Positions 55,718 through 64,000 of a DNA stretch of 64,000 nt are shown piece by piece (within the stretch, counting starts at the first letter, position 1; every line of letters begins with the position of its first letter). The position numbers and the translations under genes are program-made. Where the stretch lies: contig JANQLG010000037.1 in the NCBI GenBank assembly GCA_028280715.1, positions 21,790-85,789 of the forward strand, written 5' to 3'. This DNA comes from Spongiibacteraceae bacterium (GTDB lineage: Bacteria > Pseudomonadota > Gammaproteobacteria > Pseudomonadales > Dasaniaceae). Below the pieces are notes generated by a model. That model was not told the origin of the DNA, searched no databases, and saw nothing but the letters and a program-made list of their open reading frames with translations.

Positions 55718-55744
55718 TTACTCTCTTCGATAGTTGTTATTAAG

Positions 55745-55778
55745 AAGGCCAGTGTTCTTTTGGGTGCTGGCCTTTTTC
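55745..55778 (+). terminator. Terminator after the type II glutamine synthetase
   Basis: AAGGCCAG pairs with CTGGCCTT, followed by TTTCTTT, 28 bases after the stop. Confidence 0.85.
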
Positions 55779-55846
55779 TTTATAATCCCCTCAATTTTCG
55801 TTCGACCTAAAGCGGCGAGCTATTATCTGGCAGCTTCTCCTATTCC

Positions 55847-57301
55847 ATGCAATTTATCGTTAAATATTTCCCTGAAATTACCATCAAAAGCAAGCCTGTA
55901 CGTAAGCAGTTTGTGAAACAGCTGCGGGATAATTTGCGCAGGCTAATAAAGTCATTGGAGCAGGATGGTATTCAGGTGGTGAGTGACTGGGACAAGATCA
56001 CCGTCAAGGTTGAAGGTGATAGTGAAGATTTAAAGCAGCAGTTAATTGATATTCTCTCCCATACGCCGGGCATCGCCTTTTTTCTGGATGTGGTGGAATT
56101 CCCGTTTGTGGATTTGCAAACTGCCTATCAAAACACTTTGTTGTTATGGGGTGAGCGACTGGCTGGTAAAACCTTTGTTGTTCGTTGTAAGCGCAGTGGG
56201 CAGCATGAATTTACTTCACATGAAATTGAACAGTATATCGGTGGTGGATTGAATCAAAACACCGAGGCGGCGGGAGTTGATCTGCGCACGCCGGATATTA
56301 CGGTAAGATTGGAGCTACAGGGCGATCGCCTGTTTATTGTTAATCATCGTTATGAAGGTTTGGGTGGATTTCCTTTGGGTAGTCTTGATCCTGTTGTCAG
56401 TTTAATTTCAGGTGGTTTTGATTCCACGGTTTCTACTTATCTTACAATGAAGCGTGGTATGCGCACGCACTTTTGTTTTTTTAATCTTGGTGGTCGTGAC
56501 CATGAAATTGGTGTGAAGGAAGTCGCTTTGTACTTGTGGATGAAGTACGGCGCTTCGTCGCGGGTAAAATTTGTCACTGTACCCTTTGAAGGGGTGGTAT
56601 CGGAAATTCTCAAGCAGGTGCAGGATTCGCAAATGGGCGTCATCCTAAAACGAATGATGCTGAGAGCGGGTTCTAAAATTGCTGAGGAATTAAATGTCAA
56701 AGCCTTGGTGACAGGCGAAAGTGTTGCCCAGGTATCAAGTCAAACCTTGATTAATTTGTCAGTGATCGATTCGGTAACAGACACATTGGTATTAAGACCA
56801 CTGATTACCTCTGACAAGGGCGACATCATCAAAGTAGCTCGAGAAATAGGTACGGAAGAATTTGCTGCCGCAATGCCCGAGTACTGCGGTGTTATTTCAG
56901 TAAAACCGACCACCAGGGGCAAAATAGAAAAAATTGAATTTGAAGAAAATAAATTTGATTTTTCCATTTTGGAAAAAGCAATTGATGATGCAAGAATAGT
57001 TAACATTGATGAGGTGGCAAATGATCAACTGCCATCGACCGAAGTAGAAGTACTCAGTGTGCCTATTCAGGGGGCGGTCATCATTGATGTGCGTCACCCA
57101 ACAGAAGAAGAACGCAAGCCCTTGTCGATAACGAATACTGACATATTAAAAATTCCCTTTTATGATTTGCATAAAGCCTTTGCTGAACTAGATAGTAGCC
57201 GAAGTTATTTGTTGTACTGCGGCAAAGGTGTGATGAGTAAGCTACATGCTTCGCATTTAGTAGAACAGGGCTATAGGAATGTAAAGGTGTACAGGCCCTG
57301 A
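55847..57301 (+). CDS. thiI: tRNA 4-thiouridine synthase / thiamine sulfurtransferase ThiI
   Basis: 484 residues: N-terminal ferredoxin-like and THUMP domains (KYFPEITIKSKPVRKQFVKQLRDNLRR; ETFVVRCKRSG-type strand), PP-loop ATPase with SGGFDSTVSTYL, the Cys in MPEYCGVISVKP that forms the tRNA-side disulfide, and a C-terminal rhodanese domain with the persulfide Cys in YLLYCGKGVMSKLHA. It makes s4U8 in tRNA, the near-UV sensor, and can supply sulfur for the thiazole of thiamine. The rhodanese domain marks the proteobacterial full-length type. No strong ribosome site precedes the ATG. Confidence 0.97.
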   Translation: MQFIVKYFPEITIKSKPVRKQFVKQLRDNLRRLIKSLEQDGIQVVSDWDKITVKVEGDSEDLKQQLIDILSHTPGIAFFLDVVEFPFVDLQTAYQNTLLLWGERLAGKTFVVRCKRSGQHEFTSHEIEQYIGGGLNQNTEAAGVDLRTPDITVRLELQGDRLFIVNHRYEGLGGFPLGSLDPVVSLISGGFDSTVSTYLTMKRGMRTHFCFFNLGGRDHEIGVKEVALYLWMKYGASSRVKFVTVPFEGVVSEILKQVQDSQMGVILKRMMLRAGSKIAEELNVKALVTGESVAQVSSQTLINLSVIDSVTDTLVLRPLITSDKGDIIKVAREIGTEEFAAAMPEYCGVISVKPTTRGKIEKIEFEENKFDFSILEKAIDDARIVNIDEVANDQLPSTEVEVLSVPIQGAVIIDVRHPTEEERKPLSITNTDILKIPFYDLHKAFAELDSSRSYLLYCGKGVMSKLHASHLVEQGYRNVKVYRP

Positions 57302-57306
57302 CACAC

Positions 57307-57363
57307 GAAATTACGACATAGGAAGTTACGATACAGGGAATTACGACATAGGAAATTACATAG
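57307..57363. repeat. Short tandem repeat, four 15-base units
   Basis: Units GAAATTACGACATAG, GAAGTTACGATACAG, GGAATTACGACATAG and a truncated GAAATTACATAG lie in a row. The array starts five bases after the thiI stop and its last unit covers the last codons and stop of the converging minus-strand gene. Confidence 0.75.
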
Positions 57364-57793
57364 TCGCTTCGGTTAGCGACAGATTATAAATTAAGAAGCC
57401 GTTTCCGGTCTGGTTAAGTGTAATAGTTAAGTTCACTGGTCCGTTCTCGAACTGGGCGATGCCGGAATAACTAACGCGACGCTGTCCAAATAAAGATAGT
57501 GCACTGGCAAGCCGGGAAAACTGTAACTCTCCCACCGATTTAAAAGCTCCGAACTGGCGATAATGATTCAGTAGCCTTGCCAGATTATCCTCCGTTATTG
57601 TCTGTTTCGCTTCTGGTGCCAAGTATGCCAGTAAGCCGTTTTTTTCCCACTGAGAAATCTCTTTGAGTATACCGCTTATGGCAGGTAAGGCGGTTTTCTC
57701 ATAGTATTCTTTCTGTTGGCCAGTATAAAAATACAGAGTGCCAAATATAATCAGTAGCACGATTGAAATGCCACGCAAAGTAGAAGTTTGCAT
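57356..57793 (-). CDS. Single-pass membrane-anchored protein of unknown function
   Basis: 145 residues. A short basic start and a membrane segment (GISIVLLIIFGTLYFYTG, about 8-25) put the rest in the periplasm. Residues 30-75 look helical (ALPAISGILKEISQWEKNGLLAYLAPEAKQTI), then a beta-rich part (GQRRVSYSGIAQFENGPVNLTITLNQTGNGFLIYNLSL), an arrangement reminiscent of small NTF2-like/DUF4019 proteins, but I cannot assign it. No cysteine. Same strand as the NSS transporter 22 bases upstream, so the two may be cotranscribed. Confidence 0.65.
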   Translation of the reverse strand: MQTSTLRGISIVLLIIFGTLYFYTGQQKEYYEKTALPAISGILKEISQWEKNGLLAYLAPEAKQTITEDNLARLLNHYRQFGAFKSVGELQFSRLASALSLFGQRRVSYSGIAQFENGPVNLTITLNQTGNGFLIYNLSLTEATM

Positions 57794-57815
57794 TATTAAG
57801 GCCTATACGTGTTAC

Positions 57816-59135
57816 TTAGATCCAGCCCAGCGTATGAGCAAAGATCAACAAAATGCCCAGAGGCGAAATCAATTTTAGCGTCCACAACCAGCCGTTATAA
57901 AACAAATCGGAACGCAATTTAATATCAGCTTTTACCACTGCCTGATTCATTAACCAACCAACAAAAATCGCAATCAGTAATCCGCCAAAGGGTAATGTTA
58001 CTTTGGTGGTGAAATTATCGAGAAGATCAAAAACTTCACCATAGAATAGGCAAACGGTGCCGCCAATCCATGCTGTTGCTGCCAGAGTGATGGTCGATTT
58101 GAGGCGAGAAATACCTTTCTTTTCCATCCATGCTACGCCGGGTTCAATGAGAGAAATTGAAGAGCTCAATGCAGCAATACTCACTAAACCGAAAAAGATA
58201 CTGCTGAAAAATATTCCACCTGGCATTTGACTGAAGGCAATCGGTAATGATTTAAACATCAGGCCAACACTTTGATTGGACTCCATGCCATTGGCAAACA
58301 CGATGGGAAAGATAATCAGGCCAGCAATAAGAGCAACTAACGTATCAAGTATGCCGACAGCGAAAACCGTTTTGGCGATTGACGCATTGCCCGGCATGTA
58401 AGAACCGTAAGCCATGATGGCGCCCATGCCTAAGCTTAAAGTAAAAAATGAATGTCCCAGAGCTTCTAAAATCGCATCAGCGCTCAGTTTGGAAAAATCG
58501 GCTTTGAACATAAATTCAACGCCGCTGGCAAAATCGCCCTGATTAGCGCTATAAATCAACATCAATAACATCAGTACAAAGAGTACAGGCATCAAAATTT
58601 CTACAGCTCGACCAATACCCTTAACCACGCCGGTTGCGACAACCGCTGCAGTGATGCAAGTAAATAAAGTGTGCAGTACCAATTCCCGTGAATCGTTATT
58701 AACTAGTTCGCCAAAATTGTTATTGATAGTTTCTACATCGGCATTGCTGTATGCACCAGTGGCACTTTGAATAAAGTAGTCAATCACCCAGCCCGCCACG
58801 ACACTGTAAAACATCATAATCATCAGGCCGGATAAAATACCCATATAGCCAATAAAGGACCAGGCAGGGGAAGCGTCAGACAGTTTGGCATTTTCCTGCA
58901 TACTGTGGACAGGATCTGTTCTGCCAGCTCGACCCAGTAATACTTCGGCCATCATCACAGGCAGACCTACCAGTAGAATACAGCCCAGATAAACCAATAC
59001 GAAGGCGCCGCCGCCGTATTCACCCGTTATGTAAGGAAATTTCCAGATATTGCCGAGGCCAACGGCAGAGCCGGTTGCCGCCATCACAAAGGTAAAGCGA
59101 CGATTCCAGATCGCATTATTGCTTGTGTCAGTCAT
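57816..59135 (-). CDS. Sodium-dependent transporter, NSS/SNF family
   Basis: 439 residues with about eleven membrane segments, typical of bacterial members. FVMAATGSAVGLGNIWKFPYITGEYGGGAF is the family signature in the first helix, containing the unwound Na+ and substrate site. GLPVMMAEVLLGRAGR follows. Later helices carry LSLGMGAIMAYGSYM and ALSSSISLIEP. LeuT-type transporters bring amino acids or related amines in with Na+. The exact substrate is not readable. Confidence 0.94.
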   Translation of the reverse strand: MTDTSNNAIWNRRFTFVMAATGSAVGLGNIWKFPYITGEYGGGAFVLVYLGCILLVGLPVMMAEVLLGRAGRTDPVHSMQENAKLSDASPAWSFIGYMGILSGLMIMMFYSVVAGWVIDYFIQSATGAYSNADVETINNNFGELVNNDSRELVLHTLFTCITAAVVATGVVKGIGRAVEILMPVLFVLMLLMLIYSANQGDFASGVEFMFKADFSKLSADAILEALGHSFFTLSLGMGAIMAYGSYMPGNASIAKTVFAVGILDTLVALIAGLIIFPIVFANGMESNQSVGLMFKSLPIAFSQMPGGIFFSSIFFGLVSIAALSSSISLIEPGVAWMEKKGISRLKSTITLAATAWIGGTVCLFYGEVFDLLDNFTTKVTLPFGGLLIAIFVGWLMNQAVVKADIKLRSDLFYNGWLWTLKLISPLGILLIFAHTLGWI

Positions 59136-59268
59136 TAATGTGCCTAGAGTATTTTTAGTTTTAAAAATTTGTTGTTATTCGCGCTAAAGCTAGTGCCAGA
59201 GCCGCATTATAGACATAAGCAAGCGGCTTGTGCGCTTAATAATCCTCTGGCTAGTTTATTTGGTATTT

Positions 59269-60375
59269 TTAACCGGCCAGTTCTGATTGTGACGGTGGGC
59301 TTTTAGGGCGGAAACGTGCTCGAAACTCTCTGGGTGTTAAATCGGCGATGGATTTAAACACCGTTGAAAAATAGCCGAAATCCCGGTAGCCGACATTAAG
59401 ACTAATGGTTTTGATATTCTCATCGCTGTTGATAAGTTGCTGCTTGGCATATTCTACGCGTAGTCGTTGCAAATAATGTGAAGGATTTTCGCCAATGGCT
59501 TTTTGGAAACGGCGGATGAAGGTACGTTTGCTCATGCCCAGTTTCTCGGCCAAAGTTTCAAAACAGACTTTGTCGCCGTAGTGATCATCCAGCCAATCTT
59601 GTGCGCGATGAATGATGGGGTCACTGTGCTTGCGAAAACCTGCGATATTGAACAGGGTCAGGTCATAGGTGCGACGAGTGTCGTAGGTAATATCCCGCGC
59701 AAGGCTTGAGGCCACCTGCCAATCGCAAAATTTTTCCACTAAATGCAGGGTTAAATCCCATGCTGCGTTCTGGCCGTTAGAGCTGTAAATACCGCCGTCC
59801 TCTACTAGTGATTGGCTGTCCGTCCATTTCACAGAGGGGTAGCGTTTGCTCAGTTCCGGCATATCTCGCCAGTAGGTGGTGGCGGTGCGATTTTTTAAGA
59901 GGCCTGCTTCTGCCGCCCAGAAAATACCTGAAGTAACGGCTGCGATAATCGCACCAGATTGTTCCTGCTCAGCCAGCCAGCTTGGTACAGAGGTGTATTT
60001 GTCAATGGTTTCTATGAAGTTGCCGTAGAAGTGACAGAGAATTATCACGTCATAGTGTTTGCCGTTGTCAATTGTAGTTTCAGGCAATACCTGATGACCA
60101 CAGAAGCCTGTGACAGATTCATCGGTGGGTGCGATGATATCAAATTGAAAGGGCGGTATTTTATGGCGCAGATTGGCGCTTTGCAGTAAGTCGGCCACGC
60201 CATAGGTTGAAGAAACCCACACGTTATCGTGAATTAATAGCGCAATATGCCAGGGTTTTTGTTGATCTCCATTATCGATTATCACTGGTACACCATCGCC
60301 CTTTCTGTAATACGCCTCACTAGTGTAGCCATGAGTATCCCTTTTTTTGGGGTAGGGTGTGACACTATCACCCAT
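59269..60375 (-). CDS. GlxA-family transcriptional regulator (DJ-1/PfpI plus AraC)
   Basis: 368 residues. A DJ-1/PfpI domain spans about 40-215 (IALLIHDNVWVSSTYGVADLLQSANLRHKIPPFQFDIIAPTD; VTSGIFWAAEAGLLKNRTATTYW), without the catalytic Cys (SG in place of Cys). An AraC domain of two helix-turn-helix units spans about 265-355 (KVCFETLAEKLGMSKRTFIRRFQKAIGENPSHYLQRLRVEYAKQQL; IKTISLNVGYRDFGYFSTVFKSIADLTPREFR). Such proteins act as activators of amine or amino-acid catabolism in several bacteria. The nearest candidate targets are the flanking NSS transporter and crotonase, both transcribed the same way. Confidence 0.92.
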   Translation of the reverse strand: MGDSVTPYPKKRDTHGYTSEAYYRKGDGVPVIIDNGDQQKPWHIALLIHDNVWVSSTYGVADLLQSANLRHKIPPFQFDIIAPTDESVTGFCGHQVLPETTIDNGKHYDVIILCHFYGNFIETIDKYTSVPSWLAEQEQSGAIIAAVTSGIFWAAEAGLLKNRTATTYWRDMPELSKRYPSVKWTDSQSLVEDGGIYSSNGQNAAWDLTLHLVEKFCDWQVASSLARDITYDTRRTYDLTLFNIAGFRKHSDPIIHRAQDWLDDHYGDKVCFETLAEKLGMSKRTFIRRFQKAIGENPSHYLQRLRVEYAKQQLINSDENIKTISLNVGYRDFGYFSTVFKSIADLTPREFRARFRPKSPPSQSELAG

Positions 60376-60500
60376 CCTGAAGTGTCATTTTAGTCCATGT
60401 TGAAGGGACTTACAGTAAATAATTTTTATTTGAGGTGGAAATGCTGTGCAGGGTGATACAGTTTTAAGTGCCGTTTAATTTATCTCATATAAAAATGTTG

Positions 60501-61319
60501 TTAGAGCTTGATGTCCTTAAAGTTACCGATAGTTCTTGATTGAAATTTAGGCTCGCGTTTTTCCATTGCAGCCATAACCGCTTCAAGTTGATTGTGAGAC
60601 ATGATTACCTTTGCCTGCAATCGCTCTTCAGCATGCAACCCTTTTTCATATTCTCCATGCCAGTAGTTATCGAATAAATACTTGCCGTAACAGATGGCAT
60701 CAGGATTTTTGTTTGCAATAGTGTGTGCCAAATCCAAGGCTGCTTCCCGAGGGGCTTCACTGAGAGACGTCACTAATCCCAAATTCAAGGCTTCATCTGC
60801 ACTCACAATTCGGCCGGTGTACATCAGTTCTTTAGCGATATCTAGTCGAACCAAGTCGCGGAGTGTTTGTGAGGCCGACATATCGGGAATTAATCCCCAC
60901 TTAATTTCCATTAAAGATAGCTGTGTGCCTGGGTCTGCAATACGTATGTCAGCGCCCAGTGCTATTTGTAGGCCGCCGCCAAACGATGCGCCATGTAAAG
61001 CACAAATAACAGGTACAGGAATAGACTTCCAGACAAACGCCGGTTGTTGAAAAAAATTAGGATACTCATCGCTGCCAGCTTTAAACACTTCGAACAAATC
61101 ACTGTTCGCACCAAAACTTTCAATATCTAAGCCAGCACAGAAGCTGCGCCCCTCTCCCGATAAAACAACCGCTCGAACCGATTTATCGGAGGCTAGTTGC
61201 TTCCCCGTTTCGGTTATTGCTTCTAGTAAAGAAGCGTTTAAGGCATTCATTTTGTCCGGGCGGTTAAAACGAACGTCGGCGACATGCTGATCAATGTGAA
61301 CAGTAACCAAGTCTGACAT
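60501..61319 (-). CDS. Enoyl-CoA hydratase/isomerase family (crotonase) protein
   Basis: 272 residues from the ATG at 61317-61319; an in-frame ATG 15 codons upstream has no support. Crotonase fold: FNRPDKMNALNASLLEAI, GRSFCAGLDIESFG with the first oxyanion Gly, HGASFGGGLQIALGADIR with the second, and LMEIKWGLIPD. Two acids at the hydratase positions (Glu in MEI and Glu in AKELMYTG) are kept, so hydratase activity is plausible. No other beta-oxidation gene is near. The substrate is unknown. Confidence 0.9.
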   Translation of the reverse strand: MSDLVTVHIDQHVADVRFNRPDKMNALNASLLEAITETGKQLASDKSVRAVVLSGEGRSFCAGLDIESFGANSDLFEVFKAGSDEYPNFFQQPAFVWKSIPVPVICALHGASFGGGLQIALGADIRIADPGTQLSLMEIKWGLIPDMSASQTLRDLVRLDIAKELMYTGRIVSADEALNLGLVTSLSEAPREAALDLAHTIANKNPDAICYGKYLFDNYWHGEYEKGLHAEERLQAKVIMSHNQLEAVMAAMEKREPKFQSRTIGNFKDIKL

Positions 61320-61428
61320 GTTGGATCTCACCGGGTAAGTAATTGTTGTCGCCAATGGTAGCAATCACTGCCAGCGATCTCCAGCTCTGCCAGCTAGGGC
61401 CTGTTCAGGCCCTAGTAGCAATAAATCG

Positions 61429-61734
61429 TTAAGATGAGCGTTTATGAGGGCCTCGACGATGTCGCATGTTGTTAAATTTTTCTAGTTGTTCCTCCGTTAA
61501 TATATCGCTGAGTTGCTGCTGGGTTTCGTCTTTTAGCGTCTGCATGGCTGAGCGCTGATTTTCAAAGATGGTGCTAACAGCTGAGGCCTGTTCATCTGAT
61601 AATTCCAGCTTTTCAGTGAGTCGATCCATATGTTTGTCTGCACGTTTTCCCTGGCAATCTCCTTCGGCAAAGCTGAAGCTGCTTAAAGCCAGTAATGCGG
61701 CAAATACGGTCGTTAGGGTCATAGATGTTTTCAT
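61429..61734 (-). CDS. Spy/CpxP-like periplasmic protein
   Basis: 101 residues. Signal peptide (TTVFAALLALSSFSFA), then a helical LTXXQ-type core (LTEKLELSDEQASAVSTIFENQRSAMQTLKDETQQQLSDILTEEQLEKFNNM). A basic His/Arg tail follows (RHRRGPHKRSS), and one Cys lies near the start. Spy and CpxP relatives form cradle-like dimers that act as periplasmic chaperones or stress sensors. GAGGA eight bases upstream supports the start. It lies beside a BaeSR-like system, whose E. coli counterpart controls spy. Confidence 0.88.
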   Translation of the reverse strand: MKTSMTLTTVFAALLALSSFSFAEGDCQGKRADKHMDRLTEKLELSDEQASAVSTIFENQRSAMQTLKDETQQQLSDILTEEQLEKFNNMRHRRGPHKRSS

Positions 61735-61871
61735 CAGTTTTTCCTCTTTTATAGAACATTGCTATATATGTTGTGATGTCCGTTAAGGGCTTCACTGGTT
61801 AAAAGATTAGAGAAACACTGTGCAAACAATATGGAAGAAATTAGGTGCTTTAAGGAAAGTGAAGGAAAAAA

Positions 61872-62537
61872 TTATGCCTCAGGCAATTCGAAACGGTAAC
61901 CGGCGCCGTAAACAGAGTGGATGCAATCGGCTTCTATTTCAGATTCGATGAGCTTTTTGCGAATTTTTTTAATATGACTGTCAATGGTTCTGTCGCTAAC
62001 AATGCGGTGGTCGTTGTACATGTTTTGCATTAATTGATTGCGCGAAAAAATGCGTCCAGGTTTTCCAGCTAATTGTTTGACTAGTTGATATTCGACAGCA
62101 GTAAATACGATTGGCTTTCCTTCAACATATAGACATAGTCGATCATCATCCAGCCGCATACCTGTCTCCGGTGGATTTATATTTTGGCAGCGTCTTAGTA
62201 CTGCTTTGACTCTTGCTACAACTTCCCGAGGGCTATAGGGCTTGCAAATATAGTCGTCAGCACCTAGTTCCAGTCCTAATAGCCGATCTACTTCTTCAGC
62301 TTTGGCGGTAACCATAATAATGGGAATTGTTGATATGGCACGGATTTCTTTGCATAGCGTAATGCCATCTTTGCCCGGCAGCATTAAATCCAGTAATACG
62401 GCGTCTGCTTGATGTTGTTCAAGCCAGGGCATGACATCACTGCCGTTATGGAGACAATGGCTGTCGAATTGTGATTGCGATAAATAATCGCGTAACAGGT
62501 GTGCCAGTTTTTTTTCATCTTCAACAATTAATATCAT
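61872..62537 (-). CDS. OmpR-family response regulator, BaeR-like
   Basis: 221 residues. Receiver with the phosphorylated Asp in DAVLLDLMLPGKDG, Thr in IIMVTAKAEE and Lys in YICKPYSPREVVAR. C-terminal winged helix with VFTAVEYQLVKQLAGKPGRIFSRNQLMQNMYNDHRIVSDRTIDSHIKKIRKKL. The wing carries the VYGAGYRFE end. The NDHRIVSDRTIDSHI pattern resembles BaeR/CpxR. It is eight bases after the kinase gene stop, so one operon; the Spy-like gene is 137 bases downstream on the same strand. Confidence 0.93.
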   Translation of the reverse strand: MILIVEDEKKLAHLLRDYLSQSQFDSHCLHNGSDVMPWLEQHQADAVLLDLMLPGKDGITLCKEIRAISTIPIIMVTAKAEEVDRLLGLELGADDYICKPYSPREVVARVKAVLRRCQNINPPETGMRLDDDRLCLYVEGKPIVFTAVEYQLVKQLAGKPGRIFSRNQLMQNMYNDHRIVSDRTIDSHIKKIRKKLIESEIEADCIHSVYGAGYRFELPEA

Positions 62538-62545
62538 AGTGATGG

Positions 62546-63937
62546 TTACTCGATTAGCTTCTGTAAATGGAGGGTAATACTTAGCCCTCCCAGTGCCGAG
62601 TGGTTTGCATTGATTGTTCCGCCATGTGCTTCAGCAATGCGTTTACAAATCGCTAGCCCCAAACCAGAGCCGCCACTTTCTCGATTGCGCGACGAATCGA
62701 CGCGATACAAATGATCAAATAATTGTGCCAAAGCTGAGTCTGGAACTGATGGCGCACTGTCCTCAATGGTGAGTAGTAATTGCTCATCATTTTCATCCAG
62801 GCGAGCGAAAACCTGGCCGTCAGTATCAGTATATTTGACGCTGTTGTTCAGTAGGTTATCGATCATTTGTTGCAAGCGTTTTGGGTCGCCCCATGTTGTG
62901 GTATTTTTTGCATTTACACAGCACTGTAAACTGATGTTCTTATCTTGATAGAGTGCTTGGTGTTGTTTGCAGCACAGTGTCAGTAGGTTGCCAAGATCGG
63001 CGCTTTCCATCCGGTAACGGGTAGCGCCGATATCGGCGTTGCTGAGTTGTTGTAAATCCTCAACCAGTTTGGCTAGATGTTTGACTTCCTGATGTATTGA
63101 CTGCAGGTTGTCTTTGCTTATTGGTCTAACCTCATCCAGCATGGCTTCTATTTCACCCTGCAAAATAGCAATCGGCGTACGCAATTCATGGCTGGTGTCA
63201 GCAAGCCAGCGTTGGCGAAGCGTTTCATTCTCCTCCAGGGTTTTGCTGAGTTGATTAAAATCGCGTGTAAGTTCTCCCAGTTCATCTTGTCGTTGAGTAG
63301 CAGCTTGGGTGGAAGATAGTTGCTGGTAATCTCCTTGAGTGAGCTTTCGTGTCGTAGCCGCCAAGTGCTTAATCGGTGTTACCACATGGCGAGAAAGTGG
63401 CAGGCTGAAGAGTGCGGCAAATAACAGCACTGCGGCGCTGATAATCATAAACGTTTGTTGCTGTTGCTCGACAAAACTGAGCTCGAAGCCTTCGGTAATG
63501 CGATCCAGTTTTGGGTATAACAGATAACCTATAGTGTTGTTATTTGCCGAAAGCGTAATCGAGGCGTAGTTCTTGTGACGGTTTGGGCCAATAATTAAAT
63601 TTTGCGACGCATCTTTCAGTACTAATGGAATGGGCGCTCGCCCGCGACGATGTGATATGTGTGGTCGAGATAATAGATTAGCTCTGTCATCGTCGAAGGC
63701 AGTACGAACAATATGTTGAAACTGCCTGGGCTTATCTATTAATGGTTGCCAGCTTTGTTGCTGCAGATAGAAGTCTTCCAGCGCTTGAGCCACTGGTTGC
63801 ATGTGTTCAGTTTGCTGTGTGTTGACATAATCCAGCATACCGCGGTCAACACTCCATTGCATCAATGCCAGCATTGCTCCGATCAATAAACTGCTACCTA
63901 TCAGGCTAGCCAGAAAGAGTTTATTTTGAATACGCAA
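62546..63937 (-). CDS. Sensor histidine kinase, BaeS-like
   Basis: 463 residues. First membrane helix at about 8-27 (LFLASLIGSSLLIGAMLALM), a periplasmic sensor to about 165, and second helix at about 168-190 (IISAAVLLFAALFSLPLS). Then HAMP (RHVVTPIKHLAATTRKLTQGD), the H box (TSHELRTPIAILQGEIEAML), N box (MIDNLLNNSVKYTD), and G2 box (GSGLGLAICKRIAEAHGG). The arrangement and the RTPIAILQGEIEAM segment resemble BaeS, which senses envelope stress. No gene lies between it and the right edge. Confidence 0.93.
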   Translation of the reverse strand: MRIQNKLFLASLIGSSLLIGAMLALMQWSVDRGMLDYVNTQQTEHMQPVAQALEDFYLQQQSWQPLIDKPRQFQHIVRTAFDDDRANLLSRPHISHRRGRAPIPLVLKDASQNLIIGPNRHKNYASITLSANNNTIGYLLYPKLDRITEGFELSFVEQQQQTFMIISAAVLLFAALFSLPLSRHVVTPIKHLAATTRKLTQGDYQQLSSTQAATQRQDELGELTRDFNQLSKTLEENETLRQRWLADTSHELRTPIAILQGEIEAMLDEVRPISKDNLQSIHQEVKHLAKLVEDLQQLSNADIGATRYRMESADLGNLLTLCCKQHQALYQDKNISLQCCVNAKNTTTWGDPKRLQQMIDNLLNNSVKYTDTDGQVFARLDENDEQLLLTIEDSAPSVPDSALAQLFDHLYRVDSSRNRESGGSGLGLAICKRIAEAHGGTINANHSALGGLSITLHLQKLIE

Positions 63938-64000
63938 TGATTTTGTTCCTCGCGGTGTTATGACGCGCTTGCATCCTTTAGCGTAACGGCTTTTGCGTAA

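Overview
The window is chromosomal DNA of a marine-type gammaproteobacterium. The evidence is a complete MSHA type IV pilus operon, a hisBHAF block, a pckA/hslO/hslR/yrfG neighbourhood, an NtrB/NtrC system, a TonB-dependent receptor of the kind common in oligotrophic marine gammaproteobacteria, and a Pseudomonas-like PanZ-family/mutY/yggX arrangement. A member of the Cellvibrionales/Spongiibacteraceae side of the class fits best, but the exact genus cannot be read from the sequence. There is no rRNA, no CRISPR array, no recognisable transposase and no prophage.

Layout. 1-8.5 kb holds a partial HD-GYP phosphodiesterase, pckA, hslO, a SulP anion transporter, hslR, yrfG, cysQ and two small unknown genes. 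8.5-11 kb holds tRNA-Phe with an unusual palindrome-rich tail that ends in a second copy of the tRNA 3' end, then yggX, mutY and a PanZ-like gene. 11-14.3 kb is hisB, hisH, hisA, hisF and a DUF6316 gene. 14.5-22 kb holds envelope and housekeeping genes: divergent polysaccharide deacetylase, ctp, envC, gpmI, rhodanese, grxC, secB and trmL. 22.1-40.2 kb is the MSHA pilus operon, about 18 kb on one strand with mostly overlapping genes, in the order I, PilN-like, J, K, L, M, N, E, G, a 41-codon ORF, B, A, C, D, O, Q, P. 40.3-42.9 kb carries two tandem near-identical secreted glycoside-hydrolase-like genes behind a consensus CRP site. 43-55.8 kb is a nitrogen-control region: ntrC, ntrB, a DUF4124 gene, a ceramidase-like membrane gene, a TonB-dependent receptor, type I glutamine synthetase glnA, a Ser/Thr kinase plus PP2C phosphatase pair, and a type II glutamine synthetase. 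55.8-64 kb holds thiI, a small membrane-anchored unknown protein, an NSS transporter, a GlxA-like regulator, a crotonase, and a Spy-like periplasmic protein with a BaeSR-like two-component system.

How parts work together. The msh genes encode the pilus inner-membrane platform (I, PilN-like, J, K, G), the secretin (L), ATPases (M, E), TPR protein (N), major and minor pilins (A, B, C, D, O, P) and a giant adhesin-like tip or surface protein (Q). MshE carries the c-di-GMP binding N-terminus. NtrB/NtrC probably controls both its own operon and the type II glutamine synthetase: I found 15-of-17 matches to the enteric NtrC site and correctly spaced -24/-12 elements upstream of each.

The least expected signals are: the hairpin between mshA and mshC that contains a perfect Shine-Dalgarno in its stem and a TTG start in its loop; the 41-codon ORF translationally coupled to mshB; the five-hairpin cluster between two copies of the tRNA-Phe 3' end; the class-II-like CRP promoter in front of the duplicated hydrolases; and the kinase/phosphatase pair wedged between two different glutamine synthetases.
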